In this document: one piece after another, positions 1-11,510 of the stretch
Position numbering within the stretch: the first letter of the stretch is position 1
How the letters are laid out: every line of letters begins with the position of its first letter
From: Synanceia verrucosa
Taxonomy: Eukaryota; Chordata; Actinopteri; Perciformes; Synanceiidae
Assembly: GCA_029721515.1 (NCBI GenBank)
Contig: CM056570.1
Location: forward strand, 3,356,533 to 3,420,532
Direction of reading: 5' to 3'
DNA: 64,000 nt
Position numbers and translations under genes: made by a program
The notes under the pieces: generated by a model
Told to the model about the DNA's origin: nothing
What the model saw: the letters and a program-made list of their open reading frames with translations, nothing else
Database searches by the model: none

Positions 1-2203
1 TCTTTACATACAGGAACCTACATGAAATGTGAGCTCTGCTTTTAACCCATCCTTAGCTTTACTGTCGACCCTGCTGAGCTGCAGCTGCCTCTATTATGTG
101 GATTGCACAGATTTCTTTTATAGGTACAGCTATGAATGGTCTAGTTGAAAAAAAAATATGAAAAATGACTTGTAGCTCACGCTGACTGACCCACTTCATC
201 CTTAGCATGACCTTGGTCTATCCCAAAGCTTAACCTGGCTACAGATCCTCTAACAAGTGGAAGTGTATTCACCCCCACAGGGAGGTCAGAGGTCACGGTG
301 GCTAAGGGGGTGATTACATTGTTGTTAGGGGATTATTCACTCCTGGGATTTCCAATAAAAGCACAGACTTCCTGTTTAAAGTGAAGCTGCTGCAGCACAT
401 GTCATTGACTCTTAAACAGAGCCAATTCCACTCATGCAGGCGATCGATATCCCTGACGACCAAAACATGTATGACGTGCACAAACAGCTGGCTTTGTCAT
501 TAGGAATCCAAGCCATGTCACATTTCCTTTCAGGTGAACACTGGATGAGGTGTTACACACTGTCATTTATCACACACTACGCTTTTAATTGCTGTTATTT
601 AGCAATGATGAGTTAAAGCTAAAACAGGAGAGCTAAGCACTTTCAGGAAGATTCATTTTTCATTATTCTCAAGTAAATCTGACGGGTTTTAAATCTTTAT
701 TTTCTTATTATCTGACCCTGTTGTTTGATTTGATGATGGCATGGTTTCAAGTTTGGGGCTGTTTATTTAGGCCTAATCTGTCTCTAAACATGTAAAGGAT
801 TTTTTTCTTTTCCCCTAAAACTTTTTGAGGGTGAAACAGGAAGACTTCTCCCTTTTCAGGAAGTTCGGCTGCTCTTTTTTCTGCTCAACACTTTGAAACA
901 CTCAGGCCAGAAGGAGCTGGTTATGGATGGTCTTTGGTGTCATGTGAACCACTAGACTAGCACTAAGACTCAACCTAACAAAAAAGATTCAAAGCGACGT
1001 CACTCTGAATAATCCACTCTATCATCACACCAGATTTTGCCTCCAAGATCAGCAAGTAAATCCCCAAAAAAGAGAGTTCATGGAGTTTGTCCACAAATCT
1101 TAGTTGACTTCACACACCATTTTCAGGTCAAACATGGTGCTTTATGGAGGAACACTGCAGGAAGGGAGCACTTACTGGCCGTTGTCCATCACAGTCAATT
1201 CCTGCAGTGCCAGAACAAAGGAGAATAAAATGCCCACCAGTGTCCCGGCTGATGTATGCCTGTGCAGAGGGTAATTACAACAAGCACGGGGGGATGAGTG
1301 CAGTGCAGGAGGCAGCATCCAGCTGATGAAAGTGGCAGGCAAGCAGGGAAACAGGCGTGGAAGTGGTCCATCCACTGGAGAGAGGACTCGAGATGGATGG
1401 GGTGAAGGAACGGCAGACTCCCAAGAAGAGATTGAGAGCAACTCTCATGGTGCCAAACAGGCAGAAACAAATGTCTGAGATGATGTCTGCGCCGGTCGCA
1501 TTGTTATGGCCTCCCAAACACTGGTGCCTTTCAGGTCGTGGAGCCTCTCTGGAGGTTTTGGGAGACCTGAGTAGATGGGTGGCTGGCAGCGTCTTTGAGT
1601 GCTGGTGGAGGCTTACATGTGCCTGTCGAGATGCATCAAAGCCTCCCGGCAAAGAGGAAGCCCAGACCCGGCTAGCAGTGAGTGCAAATGATGTCTTCAT
1701 AATCAAGGTCGGGAATGTTTTACCATTTTTTCCCCCTTTAAAGCGAAAATCCATATTTACATATGTTTGTCTTAGAAAGCTGAGCCAAGCTTTAAACATG
1801 GGAACAAGCTTAGACCCAGGACAAGAAACAGGAGAGGCAACACTCTGGGCTCTGAAGGCAGAATAATGACCGCACTTTGTCGAAAATTGAGTGAGATGTG
1901 ATGTTTTTGGCCTCCAGGGCTGAACCTGTGGGTGACTGCTGGTTGAATACGACATTTGTTTCAAGCTCGGGTTTGTTAGAATCAAACTCAGTTAGGAGTA
2001 AAAAGCTAAAATGACTCTTCTTAAATAAAGATGATCAGTGTGAAGTTCAGAGCATTTTTGTTGCTTCTCCATGGCTCTCAACATGGCAGCAGCGGTAAAT
2101 AACAAATGTACTATACATAGATCTGATGGCTTTAGCAGATTAAATGTCAACTTTAATCTCACTTTAAGTTGAAATATATTATAAAGCTAACCTTTAATAG
2201 CTA
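1..2203. other. Unique non-coding sequence
   Basis: No recognisable gene or repeat. The first kilobase is AT-rich with short, unconvincing open frames. From about 1240 to 1700 base composition becomes more balanced and long frames open on both strands (annotated separately). Nothing resembles a promoter with a downstream gene. Confidence 0.6.
1275..1985 (-). other. Longest open frame in the window (236 codons), unassigned
   Basis: A minus-strand frame of 236 codons runs from an ATG at 1985 to a stop at 1275. I do not recognise any domain, signal peptide or motif. A plus-strand frame of 169 codons (1357-1866) lies inside it, and two further minus-strand frames of about 90 codons overlap its downstream end, so this patch is poor in stop codons in several frames. 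That is typical of chance openness in a locally less AT-rich stretch. Composition is rich in Ser, Thr, Pro and His, with no hydrophobic periodicity. It is longer than chance would usually give at this base composition, so I record it, but I would not call it a gene without transcript or cross-species support. Confidence 0.12.
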
Positions 2204-2207
2204 TTAT

Positions 2208-2651
2208 CTCTCTGAGTGCCAAAGATCTATATATATATGTCAAAGTGTTTTTTTGGCAGCAGACACAAGAAAGCGCTCTCCCGCAGTCTGTGAGTAATTT
2301 TGGGGCTTCTGGGAGATGTAGTCGGAACATAAAGAAATGGTATACACCACAGAGATCAAAACAGGAAGTGGAGATCATCGAGATCAGAGAGCAAAACGAA
2401 CAGAATCTGGACAAAAAGTGGCGATTTTGGTGAAAGTGTCCTCTACTCTACCTCTGATAAAACAAGAATGGAACAAGGTGAAAACAAACATTTTTTTCAT
2501 GATGAAATAGAGAGTCTCTTCTTTCATTTGAACTAGTCAGTGTTTTCAGAGACATAGTACAAAATATTCTGTGGGTCTAGAAATATGACTCAAAATGGGC
2601 AAAAAAGGCTGGCACAAGGCACTTTCTTTTAAAAGGCTGGCACTCAATGAG
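2208..2651 (+). mobile_element. piggyBac-like non-autonomous element (MITE), copy 1
   Basis: The element is about 444 bp. It begins ctctctgagtgcca and ends ctggcactcaatgag, which are inverted versions of one another. It is flanked by TTAT (2204-2207) on the left and TTAA (2652-2655) on the right, and TTAA is the target duplicated by piggyBac transposases. The body matches the reverse complement of 11068-11506 over nearly all its length, including the shared blocks around 2310-2330 and 2510-2560. It has no coding capacity, so it would have needed a transposase in trans. The superfamily rests on the TTAA target and end structure, because no transposase is present. Confidence 0.72.
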
Positions 2652-2655
2652 TTAA

Positions 2656-4133
2656 ATGTCAAATTTTATCTCAGTTAAAGTTGAACCTATTGACCTATAA
2701 TTGCTATTAAAAACGAATTTAAGGAAAAGCCAAAACTCAAAAACAGGACTGTGTTGTTTGACGTTTGCAGATTTCAAACCAGACAAAACAAAAACAGGAT
2801 ATGTGGAAAAAACAAAAACTGTTACTGACACAAAATGTTCATGTTCGCGATGGAGGCTATCAGTCACAGTAAAAGAAAATTTCTCTTCGGACCTTCAGTG
2901 ACTATACTGATGGAAGGAGATGGAGTTGGAGCTCCAATCGGCTTTAAAACGCTGCCGGTTTAACCCCACAGGACGAACCAATTCATTAGCCCAAAAAAAA
3001 TGAAAAATCAGAAAAGGAGCCCCATCCTGTTTCCAGGTGATCATCTCCACCAGCACCTCCATATTGGAAACCTATTTATGGGATTGATTTCCCTGGTAGA
3101 CTTGTCAGTTCTTATTCATTTTTCAATTTGCAACTGCATCAGCGCAGCCACATGGCCTTTGTTGAATCATAAGAGGGACGTTTTTTCATCCCGACTGCAG
3201 AACCTGATGAAATGATCTGACTGCCAAATCAACCCTGTGATGTATTGATACGATGCAGAAGTGTGGCAACTTAGCGACGGATAACAGGAAGTGCAAAAAC
3301 ACGGGGGGGGTATTGTCACTGACATAATTGTGTCCTTGGTTGATTTCATTCCTTGGCTTTAAAAAGTCGCTTCCATTTCTTCTTCCTCTTTCTTGACAGC
3401 CTTTGTCTTGATGTATTAATTACACGGCACTTCTTTCTCCAGTAACATGAAACAAAGAGGGATGGATGGATGTGTGGGGGGGGCGGCTCGGTCCTCTTCC
3501 TCTCATGGCGGCAGCAGAAGGTGCAGCAGATTAGGTGTCAGATGATATTTAATGTGAAGAGGGACCGTCATGTTCCCTGACAGCCTCTCCTGGGTGCACC
3601 TGGCTGCACGACGCCGATACTCCAGCGCTCTCAATCCAGGTCTCATCAAATGGCACTCGAGTCGAGAGAGGAGAAAGAGAGCATATGGCAAGGAGGAAGA
3701 ACAAAGATAGCTAGGGACAGAGGAGAGAGGATGAGATGTGAGATGGGGAAGAGAAGTCATTAACAGGAAGTGAAAGTGTGAAAAAGTATAAGAGGGAATC
3801 GGAGATGTGAAGGGGATTCGTGCTGAGATGGTGGGCAAAGGAAAGGACGAACAGAAGAGTATGGAGGTTTATGGTTAAAAAAAAAAAAAAAAAAAGGCTG
3901 CATGCTGGAGCTGACAGTAGCTGAATGGTTGTGACAGTGTGAAAGAAAGAGAATAAGAAGAGGACGGCCGTGGAAGAGCTGTGAAATACCCCGGGATGAA
4001 AAAAGCTCGACGGGAAGAGGGAGGAAAGGAGCTGAGGGCCTCCTCAGATGTGCTCCCTGGATGGGGATGGTAGAGGAGCGTGACAGGATGCAGGCCTGCA
4101 GGTCCTGGAATCAATTTAAATGGTATCACTCTG
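2656..4133. other. Unique non-coding sequence with homopolymer runs
   Basis: No gene or dispersed repeat recognised. It includes short G runs near 3302-3311 and 3475-3482, a purine-rich stretch from about 3660 to 3830, and an uninterrupted A19 run at 3877-3895. The purine-rich strand makes the complementary frames pyrimidine-biased, which explains the Ser/Leu/Phe-rich minus-strand frames here. Confidence 0.6.
3877..3895 (+). repeat. poly(A) run, 19 bp
   Basis: Nineteen consecutive A residues. The upstream sequence does not resemble a SINE, LINE or processed gene copy, so I read it as a simple mononucleotide repeat. Confidence 0.9.
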
Positions 4134-4167
4134 CTCCTCCTTCTCCTCCTCCTCCTCCTCCTCCTCT
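4134..4167 (+). repeat. (CTC)n trinucleotide microsatellite
   Basis: About eleven units of a CTC/TCC trinucleotide with one T-for-C interruption near the left end. It yields poly-Ser and poly-Leu frames on the plus strand and a poly-Glu frame on the minus strand; these are artefacts of the repeat. Confidence 0.92.
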
Positions 4168-4865
4168 TTTCCACTTCCACTCCTCCAGCCTCTATGCTTC
4201 TTCCACTGTTTTGTACAGAGCTGCAGGAGAGTACAGCTTTGCTTTTTAACGGTGAATTTGCTGCTCTTTACACATCTGAGCGCCGCGTTTCTGCACCAAT
4301 TATGTTCTAGAAAGACATCAGGGGAAGCGGCACACATCGGTGGAGTAGGTTGTTGCTGTTTCTCCCTCTTTGATTTGGGATTTTCTGCCCTTTTTTTTTT
4401 TAGTAAAAACAGCAGAAATGTCTTATGGTAAACAGTGATATTTTTAGCTGTTGTGTACAGTGACTCCAAAATGAAGTTTCACTAAGCAACACAACAGTTG
4501 GTAATGGGTAGTTAGGGGTAATATTTTTCAATATTGAAACATAATACAGCTAATATTTCAACATACAATGCCATTCAGACATGTATGCTTTATAAAAACA
4601 GATTATAACTTTCAGCCATGCTTTTGGACTAAAGGTAATGTTCATACATTAACATGTCGTTCAGCTGAAGCTGATTAGGATTAACCACGCTAACTACATG
4701 CTAAGTATACAGTACACTTCCTGTTTGGCTGCTAACATGCTAACTTTTCATGCTGAGACACTGAAAGTTACAGCAGAATCTAAATGTTAGCATGTTAACT
4801 CGCAAAAATTAGCTTGTTAACGCGATCAATCTGCGTTAACGTGTCTACTTGCCAGAGAGGTGCTG
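4168..4865. other. Non-coding sequence with GCTAAC/GTTAGC-type motifs
   Basis: AT-rich. From about 4690 to 4830 short words such as gctaacatgctaac and gttagcatgttaac recur; they resemble the larger GTTAGCAT-rich dispersed repeat seen near 28.1-28.5 kb. The segment at 4810-4850 has two cgttaac words on either side of gatcaatctg, similar to the interior of hAT-like elements elsewhere in the window. Confidence 0.5.
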
Positions 4866-5008
4866 GCAGGTCACCAAGCAGAACTCCATTCAAAAAATCA
4901 AGGAAACTGACAATGCAGTCATAACTAATGATCAAACGCAATGATAAAATTAGATTAGCCATCTTTTCTGAGTCTATCCATGTTTCTCCTGGAATTTGTC
5001 AAACAAAT
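4866..5008 (+). repeat. Dispersed repeat shared with 13459-13600 (hAT-Charlie-like interior)
   Basis: This segment aligns in the same orientation with 13459-13600, with matching words aagcagaactccattc, cagtcataacta, gataaaattagatta and tttctcctg-type blocks in the same order. The second copy is preceded by a hAT-Charlie-like terminus, so this is probably an internal fragment of the same element whose ends are lost. Confidence 0.6.
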
Positions 5009-5689
5009 AATCCACCAAAGTATTAATTTGTGGAGTGAGGTGGACGAAAAGGAAAAGTGAAAGAGAGGTTCGTTTCATAAAGGGCTATTAGCTAAATAAT
5101 TCTGTCTGAGAATCATTAAAACCACCCATGAGAGATGTGAAACAAGAGTTAAGTGAGTTATGAGAAGTTATGAGATTTGCCTGGAGGAGTACTGACACAC
5201 TATATTGCATATTTTTGTACATAACTGCTAACCCACTAAAAATGCTGGATTCATATATAACAGTGCCAAAATCTGCATGTCGTGGTACTTTGCCAAGCTC
5301 GACCAGTCTTGTAAAACAGCACAGGGAGCGTAACAAGTGACGGCAGATGGTCGACTCTGATTGAACTGCCCCCCTCCAACCAAAGCTTCACTGCAGGTCT
5401 CATGCTGGTCCAGTCCAGGTCTTCAGTCCTTTGTGTCCCTCATGGGCAGGAAAGCAAAGGCTGACTTAAGCTTGATCCCCCTTTATTCCTCCAGACAGAC
5501 AGACAGCCTCGAATCTGTCAACTTCAACTTGTATGTAAATTAAATTCCATGAATATTTGAACATCAGTGTCAACATCAATGTAGCCAACCTTTTAGACAC
5601 AGCATCTCCTTTAGATATAATCTTTTTATGTCACAAATGACCAGGACGGTCAAACTGATGAGACAGCTCAAGGCGGGAGAGCTCTTGTA
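5009..5689. other. Unique non-coding sequence
   Basis: No repeat or gene recognised. Frames here are below 85 codons and show no known motif. Confidence 0.55.
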
Positions 5690-5745
5690 CTACTGGCAAA
5701 AAAAAAACATTTTGATGTATTATAACGTCAATGGCACTCAAAGAG
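5690..5745 (-). mobile_element. piggyBac-like MITE terminal fragment
   Basis: The segment ending caatggcactcaaagag, followed by TTAA at 5746-5749, matches the terminus of copy 2 at 11475-11510 (gacgta, near-palindromic tat stretch, gtca, tggcac, aaagag, TTAA). Only this end is clear; the sequence to the left does not match the element body, so the copy is truncated or badly decayed. Confidence 0.5.
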
Positions 5746-5749
5746 TTAA

Positions 5750-8700
5750 TATGAAAAAGGCATGAGGTGCCCATAAAACTATAATTTAATACATGAGTTA
5801 AAGCCAAAGTCAGCTTTATCAATTCTGCAGCATGTACAGGAAGTACAGAGGATTGAAATTACAGTTCTCTCAAACTTTGGTGCATGCAAAATAAATTGAG
5901 TGCAATCAAGTGGAGGAGTAAGTGAGATATGTTAATAATAGAAAAGCCAAATAGAGTCTGGATAGAAACAGGTTAACAGTATGATATACTGTTGTTTTTA
6001 GGTGGGTTTTCTTTTTATCGGTTAAATATTCTTAGATATAAAAAAAACACTTAGGTAACACAAAGGAAAGAGATGTATGGAGTGTCTATGTGTGTTTTTC
6101 ACTGTTGTTACTCTGAACTAATGACATCTATTTCCTGTCTGTCCACCTGAAGAGGATGTTCAGGCTCTTCCTCAAGTTTCCACCATTTCTTTTTCCCTGT
6201 TAAAAGGGATTTTTGGGGGAGTTTTGTTGCATTCTTAATGCATCAGTATGAGTCTTTATGGTTATATAGGTGTGTGTGTGATGTCAAGACTCAGCCAGCG
6301 AGGAGTCGTCCTGCCGTCCATCTTTCCAGCCTGGAGAGGTCCCACTTTGAGACTGTCAGGCCACTTCACCCATCCCTCCTTCCCTCCTTCCTCCCCTCAC
6401 CTCCTCACAGCTGCCTCCTCAGCTGTGTCCACTGGCCATCGTCCCACTCCTTCAAGCATGTCCTGTTTATCTCACTCCAGCACACAAATACTGTTTGCAT
6501 GCTGACACATTTAAATGGGTGTGTGCTGAGAATGAAGTCAGACGACCACCTTAATTCATGCAGTCTAAGATTTTTATTAGTATTTTTCCACCACTGCTGC
6601 CCTAAATTAACAGTTTCATTGATCACCACTGATTTTTCTGTAATAGTTAATCCACCAGTACATGCAAGCTTAATGCTAAAATAGAAATGTTATAAAAAAG
6701 CAAAGCATATTATAATTTTTGGATTGAGATGCCAAATTATATATTTTTTTAAATTTACTTACTGTGCTATTTAGCAAATAAGACAATCCTCGACTATTCT
6801 GAAATTGTTACAGTCATTTTTCATGCATATGATATCAGATTATTTTAATGTGAATATAAAAAGCAGGGAGCATATCTTTTAAGAGATCCAGACAGGACTA
6901 TTTGTTTGAATAAATAAGCATATATTTTCAGTTGTGTTAAAGTGCTGTTTCTGTGTTCTTTTTAATATCAGTTTTCACAAAACATTAGGGATGCGTGAGC
7001 TTGAAAATATTAGCATCTCACCCTGCAGCTATAGTTTTTACATGATTACAAGATTTAAAATTCAAAATATATGCTAACCTTTTAAAACATGATGCATTAA
7101 GTACTTTGAATTATCCATCTAAAACAACTAAGAATGTTCTCACATGTTTATGCATCGACAATAATAATCCTGTCATCTCATATATTCAGCTCTGGGAGCA
7201 GTTTTTACTGGAACTACTTTCTAACCAAAAAATAGTCCCTGTTGACAACAAGATATGTGGAAACACTGATTCATGAGAACAACTGCAGTTGTGCATTTCA
7301 CTGGCAAACTTCTTATTTGGTTTGGTGAAGTAAATTGTAAGAGTTATTGTTGAAGCGCCAGTGAACGCAGTGTGCTTTATTATGCAATGGGATGTTTCAT
7401 CAGCTGGAATAACAGCATATTTAAAATATTGATTTCATCAGTTTCAATGAGGCGTGCGCACACATTACTGTAATTATCACTGGTGAAGAAATATGGACTC
7501 AGGCTGACTGAATGAGTGGAGAGCAGAGTGGGCAGATTTAATAAAGGTAGACTGGCTGTCTTGCTCTTTTCTTCTATGTTTAGAAAGCACAGCTCCTCCA
7601 CAAACCCAAGTAAGGAGAGCTGAGGCCAGAGGGAGCCTCGCTGCATTCATCTCCAAGGTAAATAAACACCCGATAGGGAAAAAAAGCAGCAAAATATATG
7701 GACTGAGGTGCCTGAAGCATTCTTATCAGTGCAATAACACTGTTTCCCATGGTTAGAAATGCATGCGTTGTTCTGCTTCAGTGACATTTATTTCTGGGTG
7801 GAGGTGCAGGGAATCGCAGCCAAATTTAACATGTCGTAAATTACACACATATTCTTCGCCCAGCTTGCTCTGATTAGCAGCTTTTGGCGAAAGCATCGCA
7901 TTTTCCAGTGTGGGCCAGTTGGACGAGCGTTTAGCAGCGACACAATCTCACTCCCAGTGTGTTAGCAAAGCACTCGACTTCCCTTTGAGGCTAATGCACG
8001 ACGACAGGGAATTAGAATGGATGAAAACAACTTAAAGCTCAGTAAATACATCAGTAACTAAGAGATGCATTTCTTTAATTAAGAAATTTATTGACTTCTC
8101 TATGCACAGCGGCAGCCAAAGCCGGGGCTGCTGTGTGTGTGTTTTTGGGGGAAATGATAGCAGACTTTGAAATGCTACACTGGCTCGTTGAGATTCGCCA
8201 ATCACGCTGACTTCTTCCTGGCTCTGTTTCCCGACCGCAGCGTGATCACGAATCTGAGCCGGAAAATGCAGCTGGATTTGGCAGATGAAAAACTTTGAAA
8301 TTGAGTTTGACAGTGTTGGGAGTAGCGGTGAGCGATACTTAATACCGAGGAGAGGAAGGAGAGGACAGAAGACGAGGTGAGTCTGGACTGTTTGTGCCTC
8401 CATGCTGGGAAGCGTCTGTGCCAGAAGCAAACAAACAGGAAAGCAGTGCATGCACAGGGATGCATGGCTTTCTGCATCTCCAGGCCACAAATCACAGCTT
8501 CAAATGGTTAATATTTACATGTCTAGTTGCTCGCTTTGAAATCACGGCTCCTGAAGGCAGTTTTGTTTGCCAATACTTTGGCTCCAGTAGATGGAAATTA
8601 ATAAAGCTGTTTGAATATGTTTGACAGCAGAATAACTCTGCTTGTATCACTGGTTTCCTCAGACCTGTTTCTCGTAATACTGAATGTCATGTCCTGCAGT

Positions 8701-8960
8701 TTAGTGGATGAGAAAGGAGAAAAAAAGCATTTCTGTTACACAAAATGGCTAAATTTGTAAATGTATTGTTCTATTTTTGGCACCAAGTTTGTTGAATGTG
8801 TGGAGGAAATCACAGTTATGACAAAACTCAGACAGGTGTGTTTCCCCAAAAGGAAACACGAAGTGGAAATAAAGGGAAATAAACGTTTCCATGGAGTCAG
8901 TACCATTCAAAGCCATTTCCGAATGAGTTATTAGCTGATGTTTGCAAGGTAAGCTATCAC
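5750..8960. other. Unique non-coding sequence
   Basis: A 3.2-kb stretch without a recognisable repeat family. It contains a pyrimidine tract of tccc/ttcc words at about 6367-6412 and a very AT-rich part at 6660-7180. The 152-codon minus-strand frame at 8032-8490 overlaps other frames and has no recognisable domain. The segment at 7860-8000 is more balanced in composition but not recognisable. Confidence 0.55.
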
Positions 8961-9208
8961 TAGGGCTGTGATAGTATGGATTTTTTTATTAGCGCGGTGA
9001 TTAAAGCACCCAATCAATGCGATATGATGGTTTACTGCAGTACTTCGTGATTGCCGCAACCTAACTACCCACACCAACGATCACTGTAACCCCACTAACT
9101 CCTCGATTGCAGCAACCCTGCTCATCCTGCGATCGCCAAAACCCTGTCGACTGCTCCTTGTCCTCTGCCATTAAATGTGCCAAAATTGCTAACACAATGT
9201 TCAGCTTG
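8961..9208 (+). mobile_element. Possible hAT-like 5' end
   Basis: Begins tagggctgtgatagtatgg, the TAGGGCTG-type start typical of many teleost hAT elements, and continues with gcggtgattaaagcaccc. The matching right end is not seen, and a SINE-like sequence follows directly. The assignment rests only on the terminus and general character. Confidence 0.4.
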
Positions 9209-9266
9209 GGGGCAGCACGGTGGTGTAGCGGTTAGCCTTACAGCAAGAAGGTACTGGGTTTGAATG
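9209..9266 (+). repeat. tRNA-derived SINE-like head
   Basis: Contains ggcagcacggtggtgtagcg, then gttag, cagcaagaagg and ctgggtttgaatg. The order A-box-like (tggtgtagcggtta) then B-box-like (gggtttgaa) is that of an RNA polymerase III internal promoter. The same block is common in teleost genomes as a tRNA-like repeat. It is not a functional tRNA gene: the spacing is shortened relative to the usual form and no cloverleaf closes. The body after 9266 is not recognised. Confidence 0.55.
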
Positions 9267-9458
9267 ATTCATGACTGTTCATGCAATGCTTCTGTCTTTT
9301 ATGCCTGTGTATTATGTGTGTATATATTCAAATTAATTATGAGAAGTCCTGAAACTTGGAAAAAATTAATAAAACAGGATGTTACTAAATATTACTGTTT
9401 ATATTTGATATCAAACTCCATATGCACTCCTGTGACTTTCAACAGCAAATATATAGGG

Positions 9459-9498
9459 ATATATATATATATATATATATATAGATATATATATATAT
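9459..9498. repeat. (TA)n microsatellite
   Basis: About twenty TA units with a single G interruption at 9484, followed by a T run. It lies between the SINE-like head and the strong inverted repeat at 9537. Confidence 0.9.
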
Positions 9499-9536
9499 TT
9501 TTTTTTATTGTAACATTTCGTAGTGATGACGGTAAT

Positions 9537-9582
9537 GAGCTCAACACCGCGGCAGGCGTCACATGACCGCGGTGTTGAGCTC
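9537..9582. repeat. Perfect 16-bp inverted repeat with 14-bp loop
   Basis: The left arm gagctcaacaccgcgg (9537-9552) and right arm ccgcggtgttgagctc (9567-9582) are exact reverse complements separated by 14 bases. Both arms are GC-rich in an AT-rich neighbourhood. No U-tract follows as expected of a terminator, and this is vertebrate DNA. It is probably a subterminal palindrome of a DNA transposon or the scar of an inverted duplication. Confidence 0.85.
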
Positions 9583-9599
9583 TATGCTCCAGCCATCAC

Positions 9600-11063
9600 T
9601 GGATTATTCTGACAATGAAAAAAAATCAAAACTTCATGATGATTGTCAAGCGAGTTGTGGAGCGAAATCTTTAGCAGATTTATGGACATTTATTCAAAAT
9701 GGATAAAAGATGATAAGATGATAGACTGGAAGTATAAGACAAACTGAATCTACTTGTTTGACCTCTGAAAATAAAAAGATTCAGTGTTTGGTGAACTTCA
9801 ACAGCCACACTTCATAAGTAATAATGGTTAACCATCCAAAAAACTCCTTCCACAATAATCACTCACTGATAAAACTCATCACACAAACTTAAATCAGAGT
9901 CACAGACACAGAGAGGGCTTTCATATCAGGCAACAGACACCCATGTATTCAAAAGTGAATTAATTAAACATCAAGCGGAGTGGAAAACACACCTCGTTCT
10001 ACCTTTTAGCTCCAACTGAAGTCATTTCTTCTTGCTCTCCTGCTAATTTTCATCTAAAAAAAAAACAAAAAAAAACATCTTAACAGTCCGCCGCACACAC
10101 AAACGTCACTCTGCAATTTCTGCTCCTTTGTATTTCCACCCACTTGAGTGTTACTAATAGAAAGAAAATGAACGGCAAGTCGTAAACGCTTTGAAGTTTG
10201 CCAGCAACAATTGAGATGATTGATAGTTGGCTTTCTAAATGGCGGGATATTGCATCTGGAGCGTAAAATAACAACGTGAAACAGCAATCGGGGAGGAAAC
10301 GCAATCCGTATTCTGCCGGAGCGCACGCACAAATGCATATTTTTGTAGAGCGAGTGCTGACAAATAAAAAAAAAACAAACACAAGAAAATAAACTGGAGG
10401 GAAAGAAAGAAGCCGCAAAAGTGTGCCGATAAGTGAATCAGTAAATAATAGAATACATTTGTTCCCGGTGAAATGGGTTCTTTGGAGGATAAGACGACAC
10501 AGAGGTTTCAATCTGAGAGATGGGAAAAGAAAGAAAGTCTAAGCACAGCTCATCAGCTCGCTTCAGATAGTAGCTTGGAGGGGGAGATAAAGCCATTTTG
10601 GCACAGTAAAATCCTGCATCCATCACAACGCTTATCGGTCACTTAGGAAAGGTGCCTATAATAAATCGCCAGGCGTGGCGTCAATAGCTCACAGCCAGAC
10701 AATGGGAGGCAGTGGAGCGGCGCTCTCTGCTTGTTTGAACAGTGTGACTTATTTGGACTGCAATCAAACAAAATGGAGATATTTATAACGTGAGCTCACT
10801 TCATATCTCGCCAGAGGGAGATACGAACGGGCCGTGATGGCTTCCAGATTTTTTTCTTTTTTTCCTGAAAGGGAGCGCCGGGGGAAAAAGGTGAAGAAGA
10901 TTGTTGCAGCTTTAAGATGGCTGACAAGCTCTTCGTCTTGACTCTTCGTCCCCCTGAGGCTGTGAGGCGGACTAAAGGTTCGGCTACCTCTGATTGTCCA
11001 CATGTGGTAATAAATAGTAAAGCTAAAGGGTCAGTTCACATATATCAGTGTTCTTGCACCATT
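9600..11063. other. Unique non-coding sequence
   Basis: No gene or repeat family recognised. The interval 10100-11000 is more balanced in composition and contains long words without simple repeats, the kind of sequence that can be conserved regulatory DNA, but nothing in it proves this. Overlapping minus-strand frames of 94, 143 and 79 codons show no known motif. Confidence 0.5.
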
Positions 11064-11067
11064 TTAA

Positions 11068-11506
11068 TTCTTTGAGTGCCAGCTGTTTTATAAAACACAA
11101 AGTGTCTTGTTCCAGTGTTTTTGGCCATGTTGAGTCATATTTCTAGACCCACAGAATATTTTGTACTATGTCTCTGAAAACACTGAATAGCTCAAATGAA
11201 AGAAGAGACTCTCTATTTCATCATGAAAAAAGTGTTTGTTTTTATCTTGTTCCATTCTTGTTTTATCAGAGGTAGAGTAGAGGACACTTTCACCAAAATC
11301 ACCACTTTTTCTCCAGATTCTGTCTGTTTTGCTTTCTAATCTTGATCGTCTGCACTTTGATCTCTGTGGCGTATACTGTCTCTTTATGCTCCAACTACAT
11401 CTCCCAGAAGCCCCAAAATTTCTCACAGGCTGTGTGAGAGCACTGTTTTGTCCCTGCTGCCGAAAAACCGCTTTGACGTATATATTCGTCACTGGCACTT
11501 AAAGAG
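11068..11506 (-). mobile_element. piggyBac-like non-autonomous element (MITE), copy 2, full length
   Basis: The element is 439 bp, flanked by exact TTAA at 11064-11067 and 11507-11510. The ends ttctttgagtgccagc and gtcactggcacttaaagag are imperfect inverted repeats. Its reverse complement matches copy 1 at 2208-2651 almost throughout, and shorter matches occur at 16896-17105 and 58621-58754. The minus-strand frame of 110 codons inside it is not transposase. This is the best-preserved copy in the window. Confidence 0.8.
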
Positions 11507-11510
11507 TTAA

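Noticed and set aside
8032..8490. 152-codon minus-strand open frame
   Set aside because: No motif, overlapped by a 97-codon frame in another phase and a plus-strand frame; consistent with chance.
9209..9266. Functional tRNA gene
   Set aside because: A- and B-box-like words are present, but the region between them is shortened and no cloverleaf with acceptor stem closes; better read as SINE-like.
9537..9582. Rho-independent terminator
   Set aside because: The stem is GC-rich but lacks the following T tract, and the window is eukaryotic.
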